Assembly (NCBI GenBank): GCA_019096155.1
Contig: JAHCVI010000002.1
Span: 1,860,001-1,924,000, forward strand
DNA from: Staphylotrichum longicolle
Lineage: Eukaryota > Ascomycota > Sordariomycetes > Sordariales > Chaetomiaceae
DNA: 64,000 nucleotides
Direction: 5' to 3'
In this document: in pieces, positions 1 to 9,849 of the stretch
How positions within the stretch are numbered: the stretch's first letter is position 1
Layout of the letters: every line of letters starts with the position of its first letter
Notes under the pieces: generated by a model
What the model was told of the DNA's origin: nothing
Seen by the model: only the letters and a program-made list of their open reading frames with translations
The model's database searches: none
Translations under genes and position numbers: made by a program

Positions 1-5
1 ACAAG

Positions 6-1924
6 GTGGTTATCTCCGAGATTGCCGACGTCCTGAACATGCGCATGGCCGGCATGTCATCGTGGACTTGGGACACACCACACATCGTCGAGCAGCGCAG
101 GAACCTCAATGGCCGGTATCGGTTCCACACGGATGAGGACTTGCTGCACTCCATGTTTGTGTATTACGTTGGCTTGGAGTGGGCGACTCAGCTCCGGCGG
201 CGCCTGGACATCTTCATCAAGACAGAGGGCGTTTGGAAGTCCGACACCAGGTCGATCCCCAAGTCAGATGCCCGCCGCCGCCGGTTTTTTCTCGACGACG
301 CCACCGCGCTTCACTGGGATTCGGTCCAGAAGAATCGCGACGACCACTTCCATGGGATTCTTCTGGACCAGCTGCCTGGCTCCTTCGACGAGGTCCGGGA
401 CTCGTACGGTGGTCTCGGACGTCAGCAGGGCGATACCAAGCCCAGCCACGTTCAAGTGGTCCAGGAGCTACTCCAGCGTCTGCAGACCGAGATCCTGATG
501 CAGACCAAGCTCGGCCGAGAGATCACCGTCATTCGCTCCGACTTTAAATGGTTCGGTCCTCGCTCCGCACTCGAATTTTACGGTTCTCGAGTTCTTTGGT
601 GTCGATGCAGAATGGATCGGCTTCAAGCGCGTGCTCGAGGCAAAGATGCGGTTCAAGCAAGACCCGCCAGACACCCCTGCCAAGCTCGCCAGCGTGGCAC
701 GCCCATCAGCACGCCCCTTGCCGACTTCATGGGTGAGTCCATCCTGTTTTGCCTGGACTACGCCGTCAACCAGAAAGCCTCCGGCACGCGATTGTACGAC
801 TCCATGACGATATGTGGCTGTGGGGAAGCTCAAAGATCTGCGGCCAGGCTTGGAATGTCATCACCAAGTTCACCGACATCATGGGACTCGAACTCAACTT
901 TGGATAAGACGGGCAGTGCGCGGGTCACCAAGGGCAGCGTTGCGGCGGCGTCCACCGCCCAGCCGGGGACGCTGCCTCGGGGCGCTGTGAAATGGGGCTT
1001 CTTGAAGCTGGATCCCGTGACGGGGCGGTTTCTCATTGACCAGGACGAGGTGGACAAGCACATCGAGGAGCTTCGCCTCCAGCTGTCGGCCTGCCGCAGC
1101 GTGCTGGACTACATCCAGGCCTGGAACATCTACGGCAACCGCTTCTTCGCCAACAACTTCGGCAGGCCCGCCAACTGCTACGGCCGCGCCCACGTCGACA
1201 GCATGCTGGCCACCTTCCGCCGCATCCAGGAGAAGCTGTTCCCCGACCACGCCGGCGGCGTCGGCGAGCATCTGAAGCTCACAATCTCTCCCTTCGGCAT
1301 GTCCGACATTCCGACGGCTACCTGTACTGGCCGGCTTCGCGAGGCGGGCTGGGCCTGCAGAATCCCTTCATCGCCCCGCTCCTCTCCCGCAAGCACGTCG
1401 AGGAAGACCCAGAAGCCGTCATGGACAAGTACCTTAAGGACGAAGAGTTCGCCTACTCGCGCGCCAAGGCGCGGTTCGCGCGGCACTCGCCCTCGGACTC
1501 GGACCCGTACGCGTCCGACGCCGAGAGCGTCGCCAACAGCGGCCGCTGGTCGTCGCACTCGCAGGGGCTTGAGCAGCACGCCTGGCGGGACGCGCCCGAG
1601 TTCCGGGACCTGCGCGACGAGCCGTTCATGTCGGCGGACGAGTTCGGGCGGTACCGCGAGCGCGCCGACCAGGCGCTCGGCGACGTGTACCGGCAGCTAA
1701 TGCGCGCGCCGCCGACGACCGGCCTGACGGCCGGCGCCGAGGTCCAGGCGGCGCTGGGCGCCGGCCATTGGGCCGAGCTGAGCGACTGCGAGAAGTGGGT
1801 GGTGCAGCTGCACCACAGGGACATGATTGCGCGGTTCGGCGGCGCCAATGTGGTGGACGAGGGGCTGTTGCCGACGGGGCTGATCACCATGCTGAGGGAG
1901 AGCAGGTTCCGCTGGCAGGGGTAG
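6..1924 (+). pseudogene. rvt: RVT-type domesticated reverse transcriptase, 5' end outside the window, several frame breaks
   Basis: This resembles the rvt genes, a class of single-copy cellular reverse transcriptase relatives known from fungi and not mobile. The protein runs in from the left edge and ends at the TAG at 1922-1924. The motif-A aspartate lies in RSDFKWFGP (near 535-558). The catalytic aspartate pair is read as LHDDMWLWG, with the DD codons at 806-811. It is followed by GLELN and KTGS (near 885-915), then a long C-terminal part with AWNIYGNRFFANNFGRP and GYLYWPASRGG. These pieces lie in different frames. One C seems to be missing near 557, 565, 686, 797 and 1311, and one base is extra near 902. 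The frame bookkeeping closes exactly across all six sites. No intron signals sit at the breaks. It may be a decayed copy or an intact gene with base-calling errors. The family call is from memory of conserved motifs. Confidence 0.72.
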
Positions 1925-2255
1925 AAAGGAGGTTGGATGTGGTGGCCGCCGTCGTGTATGATATGCAGGGTGTAGGATAGATATCTCGCATGCGAGTTTT
2001 GGAGAGCACAAATGATACCCCATTCAGTTTTTTTCAGAGTTCTAGCAAACACTGCGTGGTTGATTGCGAAGTCTTAGCAGGCATGCATGTACAAAACTAT
2101 CATTGACATCAGGACTTGGGGCGTGCGAAAGAGAACCGAGGGAGATTTCAGCCGTGTGCCAAACAACGCAGTCGCTGCTGCCTTCGGATCTATCGTCTAG
2201 AGTCTATTGTAGAAATCACCCGACGGTTATTCCGTTAACCGAGATGTGCTGCCCG
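1925..2255. other. Convergent 3' intergenic stretch
   Basis: Lies between the stops of rvt (plus) and the 2EXR gene (minus). No coding potential is seen. It contains the left copy of a 23-bp direct repeat at 2198-2220. Confidence 0.6.
2198..2220 (+). repeat. 23-bp direct repeat, left copy
   Basis: The sequence begins TAGAGTCTATTG and ends GAAATCACC, and is identical base for base to 4075-4097 in the same orientation. The flanking bases differ on both sides, so the identity is exactly 23 bp. The two copies enclose the 2EXR gene and about 670 bp of its upstream DNA. Confidence 0.9.
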
Positions 2256-3404
2256 CTACTCCTGCAAGTGGCAGAGGAGAACCCAGTCGTCTATCTCGTA
2301 CTCGTCCTGCTCGCAGATGGACCGAATACCAGCCTCATCCTCGTGATATGAGATCCACAAATCACTCTGATTCTGCGGGAAGGCGTTCCGGATCTGTTCC
2401 CATGTCATTCCCGGAAAATCCCAGCGAATGTGATCGCCCATGGTTGCGGCCATGATCTCCTCCTGGGTCATTGGCTCCGTCCTCTCTCGGTCCCAGACAT
2501 AGGCCCTTGGCTCGACCTTGCTCTCCTGGTAGTCGACGCCAGATCCCCTCTTCACAACAATGATGAACGTCTTCGTGTTCCATTTTCCATCGTGACTGAT
2601 ACCATCAGGCAAGGTCTTGCCGCGATAGACTGTGACTGAAGGGCTCGAGGCCTTGCCATCGCGGTCTTCCAGGTCTGATTGCCAGCCCGTGCGCCAGGTG
2701 CTTTTTCCGAAACTGGGGTCAGGAGTAGAGCGGAGTGCTGATTCCTGATATGGTGAGTCGAAAGTGAGGTAGCGCAGGGTTTTCCATCCACTGCCGTGTT
2801 GGATGAGGCCGCGTATAGTATGAGAGTCGACGGACCGCCTGCCGCTGGTGAAGACTGTGAGCTGGTCTAGGCGCAGGCCCTGAAGTAATTTGAAGGCAGA
2901 TTCGATATGATAGCTGCCAGCGTGATGCTTCGACCGGAGAAAAATTTGCTTCGCGCCGACGGTCAATTGGCGTATCTTTGAGACCGTGTCAGGGGTCGCA
3001 CGGGACAGCCTGTCGAGCATGATTCTGACGTCTGTAAACCAGAACTGGACGCGAGGTAACCACGAGTCTCCGATTTCCATCCGAGCACGTCGACAAGCCC
3101 GGAGAAAAGCGAGGCCGTTGGGCGCCGGTTTGATCGCAACGGAGACCTGGGCCCGAATTCCGTTAGGCATTGTCAGGTTCTTCGGCGCCCTGCCAAAAGC
3201 AAACTTGGTGGAAGAAAAGACCAAGCCGTAGATGTGATCGCGGAGTTCCTGAGGCAGTCGGTGGAAGAAAGCGCTGTCGGTTTGCGGATTCATGGCCATG
3301 ATCGGCTTCTGAACCTCCAACTCGGTGGCCTGCTTCTTGGGCTCGTCCTCGGTCTTCTTGTTCTTCGCGCCCTTGCGCTTGGATCTCTTTTTTTTCTTTG
3401 CCAT
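2256..3404 (-). CDS. 2EXR (F-box-like) domain protein
   Basis: Single-exon gene of 382 residues. It begins with a very lysine-rich stretch (MAKKKKRSKRKG, residues 1-12), which could act as a nuclear or nucleolar signal. At about residues 46-60 it carries FFHRLPQELRDHIYG, the hallmark of the fungal 2EXR family, which is related in shape to F-box starts. The rest is the variable body usual for this family, ending in an acidic, tryptophan-containing tail. Function in the family is unknown; a substrate-adaptor role is only a guess from the F-box resemblance. I start at 3404 because the frame upstream, although open to 3890, reads through low-complexity CT-rich leader DNA. An internal methionine at residue 36 or 38 is a weaker alternative. 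The gene is bracketed by a perfect 23-bp direct repeat. Confidence 0.8.
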   Translation of the reverse strand: MAKKKKRSKRKGAKNKKTEDEPKKQATELEVQKPIMAMNPQTDSAFFHRLPQELRDHIYGLVFSSTKFAFGRAPKNLTMPNGIRAQVSVAIKPAPNGLAFLRACRRARMEIGDSWLPRVQFWFTDVRIMLDRLSRATPDTVSKIRQLTVGAKQIFLRSKHHAGSYHIESAFKLLQGLRLDQLTVFTSGRRSVDSHTIRGLIQHGSGWKTLRYLTFDSPYQESALRSTPDPSFGKSTWRTGWQSDLEDRDGKASSPSVTVYRGKTLPDGISHDGKWNTKTFIIVVKRGSGVDYQESKVEPRAYVWDRERTEPMTQEEIMAATMGDHIRWDFPGMTWEQIRNAFPQNQSDLWISYHEDEAGIRSICEQDEYEIDDWVLLCHLQE

Positions 3405-5370
3405 GACAACGGCGCGGCTGCAGCGGTTCAATCTTTTAGCTTGAACTGAGACTGCCACGTAACTCTCAATGCGCGCGAGGAGGGAGGGAGGGGGTGGATG
3501 GCAGTGAGAACTTACAGCAAAGACGGCGAGGTGTGAGAGAGTTTGAAGAAGAAGTGTAGGATTAGGAAGAGGGAGGAACGGGTTGGAATTCACTAAGTAA
3601 AGTTGAAAATTTGCAGGACCTGCCGTCAGTGGTTCAGGCCATATTCCGTCGGAACTTCGATCTTTCTTTCCTGGCGTCAGGGGCCAGTTCACCACCGAAG
3701 TCAGTTGAGAGCTACAGGAAAGTGCGGATTTGGCCGGCCCCCAGCAGCAGTTGATGGGCTGAAGGCCATGCGGAAGAGCCGCTTGGTGGCCAACGCGGCG
3801 GTCGGTGGTGAGGTTGGTGGTGGGCAACCACGGAGACAGGAACACCAGGACAACTGAGGCCTGGGTACAGAACGACAGGCGCCAGAGCAAGTCTCAGACC
3901 AACGCTACCCTCAGATATAGATGAAGACATTGTACTGAGCCCCAATCGGTTCTGGAAGGGATGCAGCAGACTCAGTCTAGATCGTTTGATGCACCCCCTT
4001 AGAGCTTAATGGGTGACTCGCGCTGTCAAGGTCAGAAGAAACAGCTCACGTCCACGTTACTACTTTGTTGGGTGTAGAGTCTATTGTAGAAATCACCTGG
4101 GAAGAAGTCCTAGTTTGCTAGATGCCGGCTTACAGATTTGTTTGACACGGATTCCACATTGAAATGCTCCCTAGAAGACCACACGTCTCAACTCACGGAC
4201 AAGATATTGATTTGGACGTCGCGCTGGTGGCTGATTCCGGAATCACACCAGTAGGGTTCCGGAAAGCTGGGCGAGGTCCGGAAGGTTGTCGTTGGATGCG
4301 GCGCAGAGCCTCAGACCCACACGCCGCCAGAAACAGGCGGAGTTTCTATTTTTGGCGCTGATTTGGGCAGCTGTGGACTGAATCAGTGATCCAGCGGTTG
4401 TCCGGCCAGCATTGCACGCGGGGTTGGTTGTCAACAACGCAATCCCAGCAGAATGCAACTGAACCTTTTTTGCTGACGTCGACGATCAGTTCCATGTGGA
4501 GCCAGGGCGCTTTACACTACGAATACAATCAACAACAGGCTTGGTCGCAGTTGCGGAGGAAGAAGGTCGCATGCGGGCCGGTAGTTGAGATGCCGGTTGC
4601 CGGGGCCGAAATTGCAGGCTGCCATTCAAAACAGCTTGCATCGCTCTCAATTGCTTCATCTTGCCCTTGGCTGCTTTGACAGAGATATGGAACACACATC
4701 GAAACTGCCTGGCATGGACAAGGCGGTCAACGTCATCCGCAAATGGCAGCGAAGGACAGACAGAAAAGACCAGCCAGCCTTCTAGTGCTACACAGTAGAC
4801 ACAGCGCAGTATTTCTTTGACATGCATGCCACTTTTGGACTTTTGAAATGATCTGCCAGAGACCTGCCCACATGCAGAGGGCCACGCAAGGGCCCACCAG
4901 ACCATTCAAAAGGCACAACTTTTATTGGTTAAGAACCCTCACCATCGCCGTGGCGCAGGGTTTCGGTGGCTTCTGGGGCGTCATGTTCGTGGCTCTGTCA
5001 CTGTGCAACCCGCCGCCCAGACCAGCGCTGCCCGTCGCCTGGGCAAACTGCGGTGGGCTGTGTTGGGATCCATTTTCTGCCGTGGAAACTTGCGAGCTGA
5101 ACCTGTTTTGGCTTCCGAACCGCGCGTCTCTGTTTCGTATCCTCTCCTTTTCTGACTGAACAACTGCGTTTCTTCACCTTGCTAGCCTCTAATTTCCACT
5201 GTGTCGTGAGCTTGCTTGCACCTGTTCCACCACGTTTTGAAGGAGTCCCCTTCAGCAAACACCCAGCGTTGCGCAAGCGTCTGCAGTTTCAGTTGCTAAG
5301 TCAACATCGACCTTGCGCCAAATCCTCGTTTTGCGACAGCAGAGATCTTGCGCCCAAAACACTCGACAGG
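3405..5370. other. Divergent intergenic region between the 2EXR and MARVEL genes
   Basis: About 2 kb between two divergent starts. A CT/AG-rich leader lies near 3470-3560. The right copy of the 23-bp repeat sits at 4075-4097. Short open frames here show no recognisable protein features. Confidence 0.6.
4075..4097 (+). repeat. 23-bp direct repeat, right copy
   Basis: Identical to 2198-2220 in the same orientation. The distance between copy starts is 1,877 bp. Confidence 0.9.
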
Positions 5371-6391
5371 ATGTGGGAGGACCTCGAACTCGACCCCGAA
5401 CGGATCCCGACGTTCAAGTTGGTTTTCCACTCTCTCCAGATCGTCCTGGCCTTCGTGGTATGGTGCCTGGAGATCGCCGTGTTTCGGGCAGACAAGGCAA
5501 AGATTACGGGCAACAATGGCTGGACATTCGCAGTGGTAAGGAACACACCATGATTCGCGCCCTTTTCCCGATGCAGAGAGGCAACCGCTGACCAGGGCGC
5601 CCGTCTCAGTTCTTCCTCACCATCCCGGCCTGGATCTACCTCATGATGTCCCCGCGGTTCCCACGCACCCGGAAGCTCGCCGACCCGCGCGCCATGCTGA
5701 CCGTCGATGCCGTCTTCACCATCATCTGGCTCTCCGCCTTTGCGACCCAGGCCGCCTACAACTCCGCTGACCTGTGCGGGACAGCCTGCGGGATCAGCAA
5801 GGCCATTGTTGCGCTGGGTGTCTTCGTATTGTATGCGACTCCCACCTCTCCTGATCAGCAGACCCCCACTAACAAGGCACACACAGCCTCTTCTTTTGCG
5901 TAACGACGTTTTTCAGCATCTGGACCCTCAAATACTACCAATGGAACAACCGCCTGCCGGGCTATGACCGCGCCCAGATCGGCAGCCAAAACATCGACCC
6001 GGACAAGGCCGCCTTCTCGATGGCGCCCCACGACGAGGAGGCCTACGCGCCCGTCAACATGGCCGACCACGACCACGACGACCACCTCGGCGGGGCGCAC
6101 TACGGCAGCGGCGGCATCAGCGGCGGGCGGTCCGACTACTCGGACCCGTACGGCCCCGCGGCCGGCAGCCAGCTCGGCGGCGGCAGCACGGTCAGCAGCT
6201 ACCACGACAACCCGTTCCGGCAGCAGGATGCGAACCCCTTCGATAACGATACCGAGTACCACTCTGGGAGGGTATCGGCTGCCGGCGGGAGGGCGTCAGC
6301 CGCCGGACACCGGTATGCGGCACCAACAGCGACAGATGCATATGAGGATGCGAGCTTTCCCCATGCGAATTACGATCGGATTGAGAGGTGA
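5371..6391 (+). CDS. MARVEL-type four-helix membrane protein
   Basis: Three exons, 5371-5535, 5610-5830 and 5887-6391, joined by introns with gtaag and gtatg donors and CTGAC- or CTAAC-like branch sites. The frame closes to 296 residues. Hydrophobic segments lie at about residues 15-40, 56-68, 80-103 and 110-140, the four-helix pattern of fungal MARVEL-like proteins. The last helix reads into FFSIWTLKYYQWNN. The remaining half is a hydrophilic cytosolic tail rich in Gly, Ser, Asp, His and Tyr, with repeated NPF-like elements (DNPFRQQ, NPFDND) that in other proteins bind EH-domain endocytic adaptors. It probably sits in the plasma membrane or in vesicles. The family is inferred from topology and overall look, not from a catalytic motif. 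Confidence 0.78.
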
Positions 6392-6925
6392 TTTAAAGTG
6401 AGGTTAACGGTATCGCAATGTTCGAGGTGGATAAGGGGCTTCAGGGTCTGAGGGATGGGATCTGTATGGATAGTAGGAAGGCTACTTGGACGGTAATAGT
6501 TGGGCATATTTTTTTCCTCGCTTAGTCGGGGCATATGGGGGTTTAGCGTTGGCTTTGGCTTAGCCTTGGTGTTGACGGCGTCATAGAGGGTAGATCACAC
6601 AGAGATACCACGAACATGAAAGATTAAGTTTCGACTTCTCACGCCTTCTGTCTTTCTAGTAGTTTTGCATCTGAAATCGCAAGACGGGCTCTGTGGTGCT
6701 ACCCTTTTCCTTGCCCCGTTGAAAAACGCCGGAACGCCGGTTTATGGATGAGACATGAAACCCCTTCTAGGACCGCCTTTGGTCCACTCCCTTCCCGTTT
6801 GCAGACAGTTGGCAAGTCCACAGTCAACCACAACATCCAAACCTCCAACAAACTTGTGCTGGGACAACAGCGAGGCCCCATCCCCCCGCACTATCCACCT
6901 ACTGCCCTAGTTTCCCCCAAGCACT
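6392..6925. other. Convergent 3' intergenic stretch
   Basis: Lies between the MARVEL gene and NOP16, tail to tail. It holds AT-richer 3' untranslated-type sequence. No gene is seen. Confidence 0.6.
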
Positions 6926-7664
6926 TCATGCGGGCAGCAGCCCAGCTTTCTTCAACCGCCTCTTGATATCCGCCGCGGTCTGTTGCATCGGATTGAGCTT
7001 CATATCCCTCGCCATCGCCCCGGTGTCGTCCCCGTGCCTGTCCACCAACCGCCGCAGCCACTCGACCTCCCGTTCGCTCTGGCGCCGCACCGTCTTCTCC
7101 ACCGGCCGGTTCGCCTCGCGCTCCAGCGCGCGGATCACCTCGGGCCTGTCGCCGTCCTCCTTGAACCCGGACCACTCCTCGTAGCGCCGCTGCTTCTCCT
7201 TCTCCCGCTGCTGCTGCTCCGAGTCCGAGTCCAGGTCGTTGAGCGGGTCGCCGAGCGGGTTGGTGTCGCGCAGGACGCGCGTGATGTGCCCCGAGGCGTC
7301 GCGCTCGACCTTGACTTCGCGGACCTGGAGGAGGCCCGAGTCGTGGGACTGGGCGGCGAGCGGGTCGGTGGCGGTGTCGAGGACGGACTTGTTCGAGGGC
7401 GCCGTGCCGCCTGTTGTCTTGCCGAGCTTGGCGACCAGGCCGAAGCGGGTGTAATTTTGGGAGAGGGTTTCCTTCTTGTTCCTGTTTTGTAGCATGTCGT
7501 CAATATTTGGTTTGAATCGAAAGGGAAAACCGAGGGGGAGAAGACAAACCAGTTCTTCGCAATGATGTCGTTGCCCAGGGGTTCAGCGCCTTTTTCCGCC
7601 GATTCGGCATGGTCACCTTTGCGCGCGACGAGCGCCGCTTGCGCTTCTGGAGTTCGCGGCCCAT
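6926..7664 (-). CDS. nop16: NOP16, 60S ribosome biogenesis factor
   Basis: Nop16 is a nucleolar protein needed for assembly of the large ribosomal subunit. Exon 1 (7664-7550) encodes the family's basic start, MGRELQKRKRRSSRAK. After a 68-nt intron (7549-7482), exon 2 (7481-6926) continues from a split Trp codon as WNKKETLSQNYTRFGLVAKLG, which is very characteristic. The C-terminal part contains the usual EREVEWLRRLVDRHGDD and DMKLNPMQQTAADIKRR signatures. The total exon length is one base short of a multiple of three. In exon 1 the expected NPLGNDIIAKNW is reached only by a frame change at the G run 7578-7581 (C run in coding sense), where one base appears to be missing. Because NOP16 is important for growth, a consensus error is likelier than a dead gene. 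About 223 residues. Confidence 0.9.
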
Positions 7665-9849
7665 TGTGTGTGATAGGGATCAGGGGTTCTTTTGGTGGTG
7701 AATGTCGTCAACAACAATCTCGACTTCAACGGCGATTGCTGCTGGCCTCCGACTCCAAAATTTCCCAGACATGGAAGCGATAAGGCAGATTTTAGTGGGG
7801 TTCAGCGCTTATCGGAGGCGGCCACACATCTATGATGGGATGAACAGCTGCGCGCAGCTGCCAGGATCACTTTCCCTCTCAACACCCACTCTTGGGCTGT
7901 CATGCTGCAACTCATTCCGTGCATTACACGTGTAGTTGTCTGATACTATCCATGATCGAAACCCAAGCTAACAATTCCAAGTCAGACCACGGGCAGTGTC
8001 TGGCTAACCCGTTCCATCGCTGCTCACCTGTCACATGCGTCGGTGGCTTAGTTGCACTGGTGTCTGGGCCTTGGCACCAGAGCTTGGCCTCGACGGCGTC
8101 GGCGCCAGTCTCACTCCATCATCCGTTCTCATCAAACCTGAAATCACCTGGTGTTTTGCTGCAACTAAGAATTCCCGCAAAAACAGACGCGAACCGAACT
8201 GTTGAGATGAACATGCAGGGTTGACCTCAATGTGACCTGACCGGATCGAATGGAACATCATGTCCTGGGGTCTCGCTGGTCCAATGCCTCACAGGCTCTC
8301 TCGCACCTTATCCCGGTCGTCAACACTGCCCAACACGGAAACAACTTACAACCCCCTCTTTTCACGGTCGCGAGCCATCGGCTAGCCTTCACTCAACCAA
8401 AACGTAACCTCTATTTGCGCCCTAGATAGCCCGTAGCCGAAGCCGATGCAAACCTCGTCAAACCTGGGGCCAAGCGATATCATCGACCCCGCGTTTTTTT
8501 TGGCCAGGCGAGCATCACAGCTCGATTTCCTTCCTTCCTGAGCCTAGCTCAGGTATGATCGGCTCACGCACACGAACAAACACAGACAGCAGAGCTTGCA
8601 GGGGGAGAGATGCATCCTGCCGCATTCTGCGTCTGCCAGCAAGAGCTTGACATCCATCCTTCCCCCGCCGGCATGGGGAGGGCTAGCCGCCGTCATGAAC
8701 TGCGTCGCTCACACCACCACCACCAGCCAGCACAACTAAGGTTCTTATCCTTTCCAAGATGGTCAGAGGAGGAGGAAGAGAGGGAGGGGGGCCAACATCT
8801 TTTGTTGCTCCTCTGTCGAAGATGGTGTGTGGCACCGCATTTGCACTGCCTTGGAAAGCCCACCTTCCAGGCGTCTTCTAGAAGGTCATTCCCGGCCCCC
8901 ATCGCGCGCAGTCGCTGCCGATCAAATCGATAGTCTGGGATGACGGCAGCGGCTTTCCCGTCCCGCCTGCTCTCCCCCCCGCCCGCCTCACCTTCTTCTT
9001 TCTCTCTCCCCATTCCCCTGCCCCGTCGGTTGGGCGTTTCTCGGTGTCGTGTGTTGGCATAACCCCCGGGCATCAAAAACAGTTTTAAAGCACAGCAGAG
9101 ATATCGCGTATCTGCCAGGGGTGGGTCGCCGGCCGGGAACAGGGGACCTAGCACGATATCGGGATGTTGCGTTTCGGGAAGCTCGTCATGCGCGTGTGAT
9201 GGTGGAATGGGAGAATATGCGGCAGGGGGCGCCTCATGCCCCCGATGGCTTTCCCCCACGCACCTTTCCCTCCCAGGCTAGACTCTCCGGTCGTTCGAGC
9301 AACAGTGCCTGATCTGATTGTTGGTACCAGGCCGGTACATCTGCTACCTAGTGCACGCAGGACATGGGGGAAGAGAGGAAACCCTGGGTAATGGTGAGTG
9401 AGTGTGGTTCCACTCGGTTGTTGAAGGGTCCTAGGGGCTGGGAGCTCGTTTGTGTCGTCCTGGGACAGTAATCACCGCAAAGAAGACCATTGGCCGGAGG
9501 GACGATGTGGTTACCGTAACCGTGGACTGTTTTTCCATGTCCCAAGGAGCCTGCCTAGCTACATACTCTTGAACTGTGTGAACTAGATACCTACCTCTGC
9601 GCCCAGAACATGCGCCGTCCCAATCCATCCGGGGTATGCATACATGGTACAGGAGGAAAGAGAAAAAAAAGCAAGAGACAGCCATAAGCAGCCGGGCCAT
9701 GATATGAACAAGAAAGCAAATGAGAGGAATCCCGCTCCTGCTCTCGGAAACCAGAAGAACCAAAAACAAAGCAAAATGCCAACGCTCTACAGCATCATGT
9801 GCAACCCGCTGCGATGTCTATCCCCGTGTTTGTCGTTCCCCCAAAATCA
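7665..9849. other. Gene-free stretch upstream of NOP16
   Basis: About 2.2 kb between the NOP16 start and the 3' end of the Zn2Cys6 gene. It contains CT-rich and purine-rich patches (for example 8760-8800 and 8960-9030). The longest frames are compositionally biased, with no family signature. I see no supported gene. Confidence 0.55.

Noticed and set aside
6..1924. A retrotransposon
   Set aside because: No LTR, gag, integrase, endonuclease or target-site duplication is visible, and the conserved words match the cellular RVT class instead.
3405..3890. Upstream extension of the 2EXR protein by 162 residues
   Set aside because: The frame is open but reads low-complexity leader DNA with no conserved feature; the Lys-rich MAKKKK start is far more natural.
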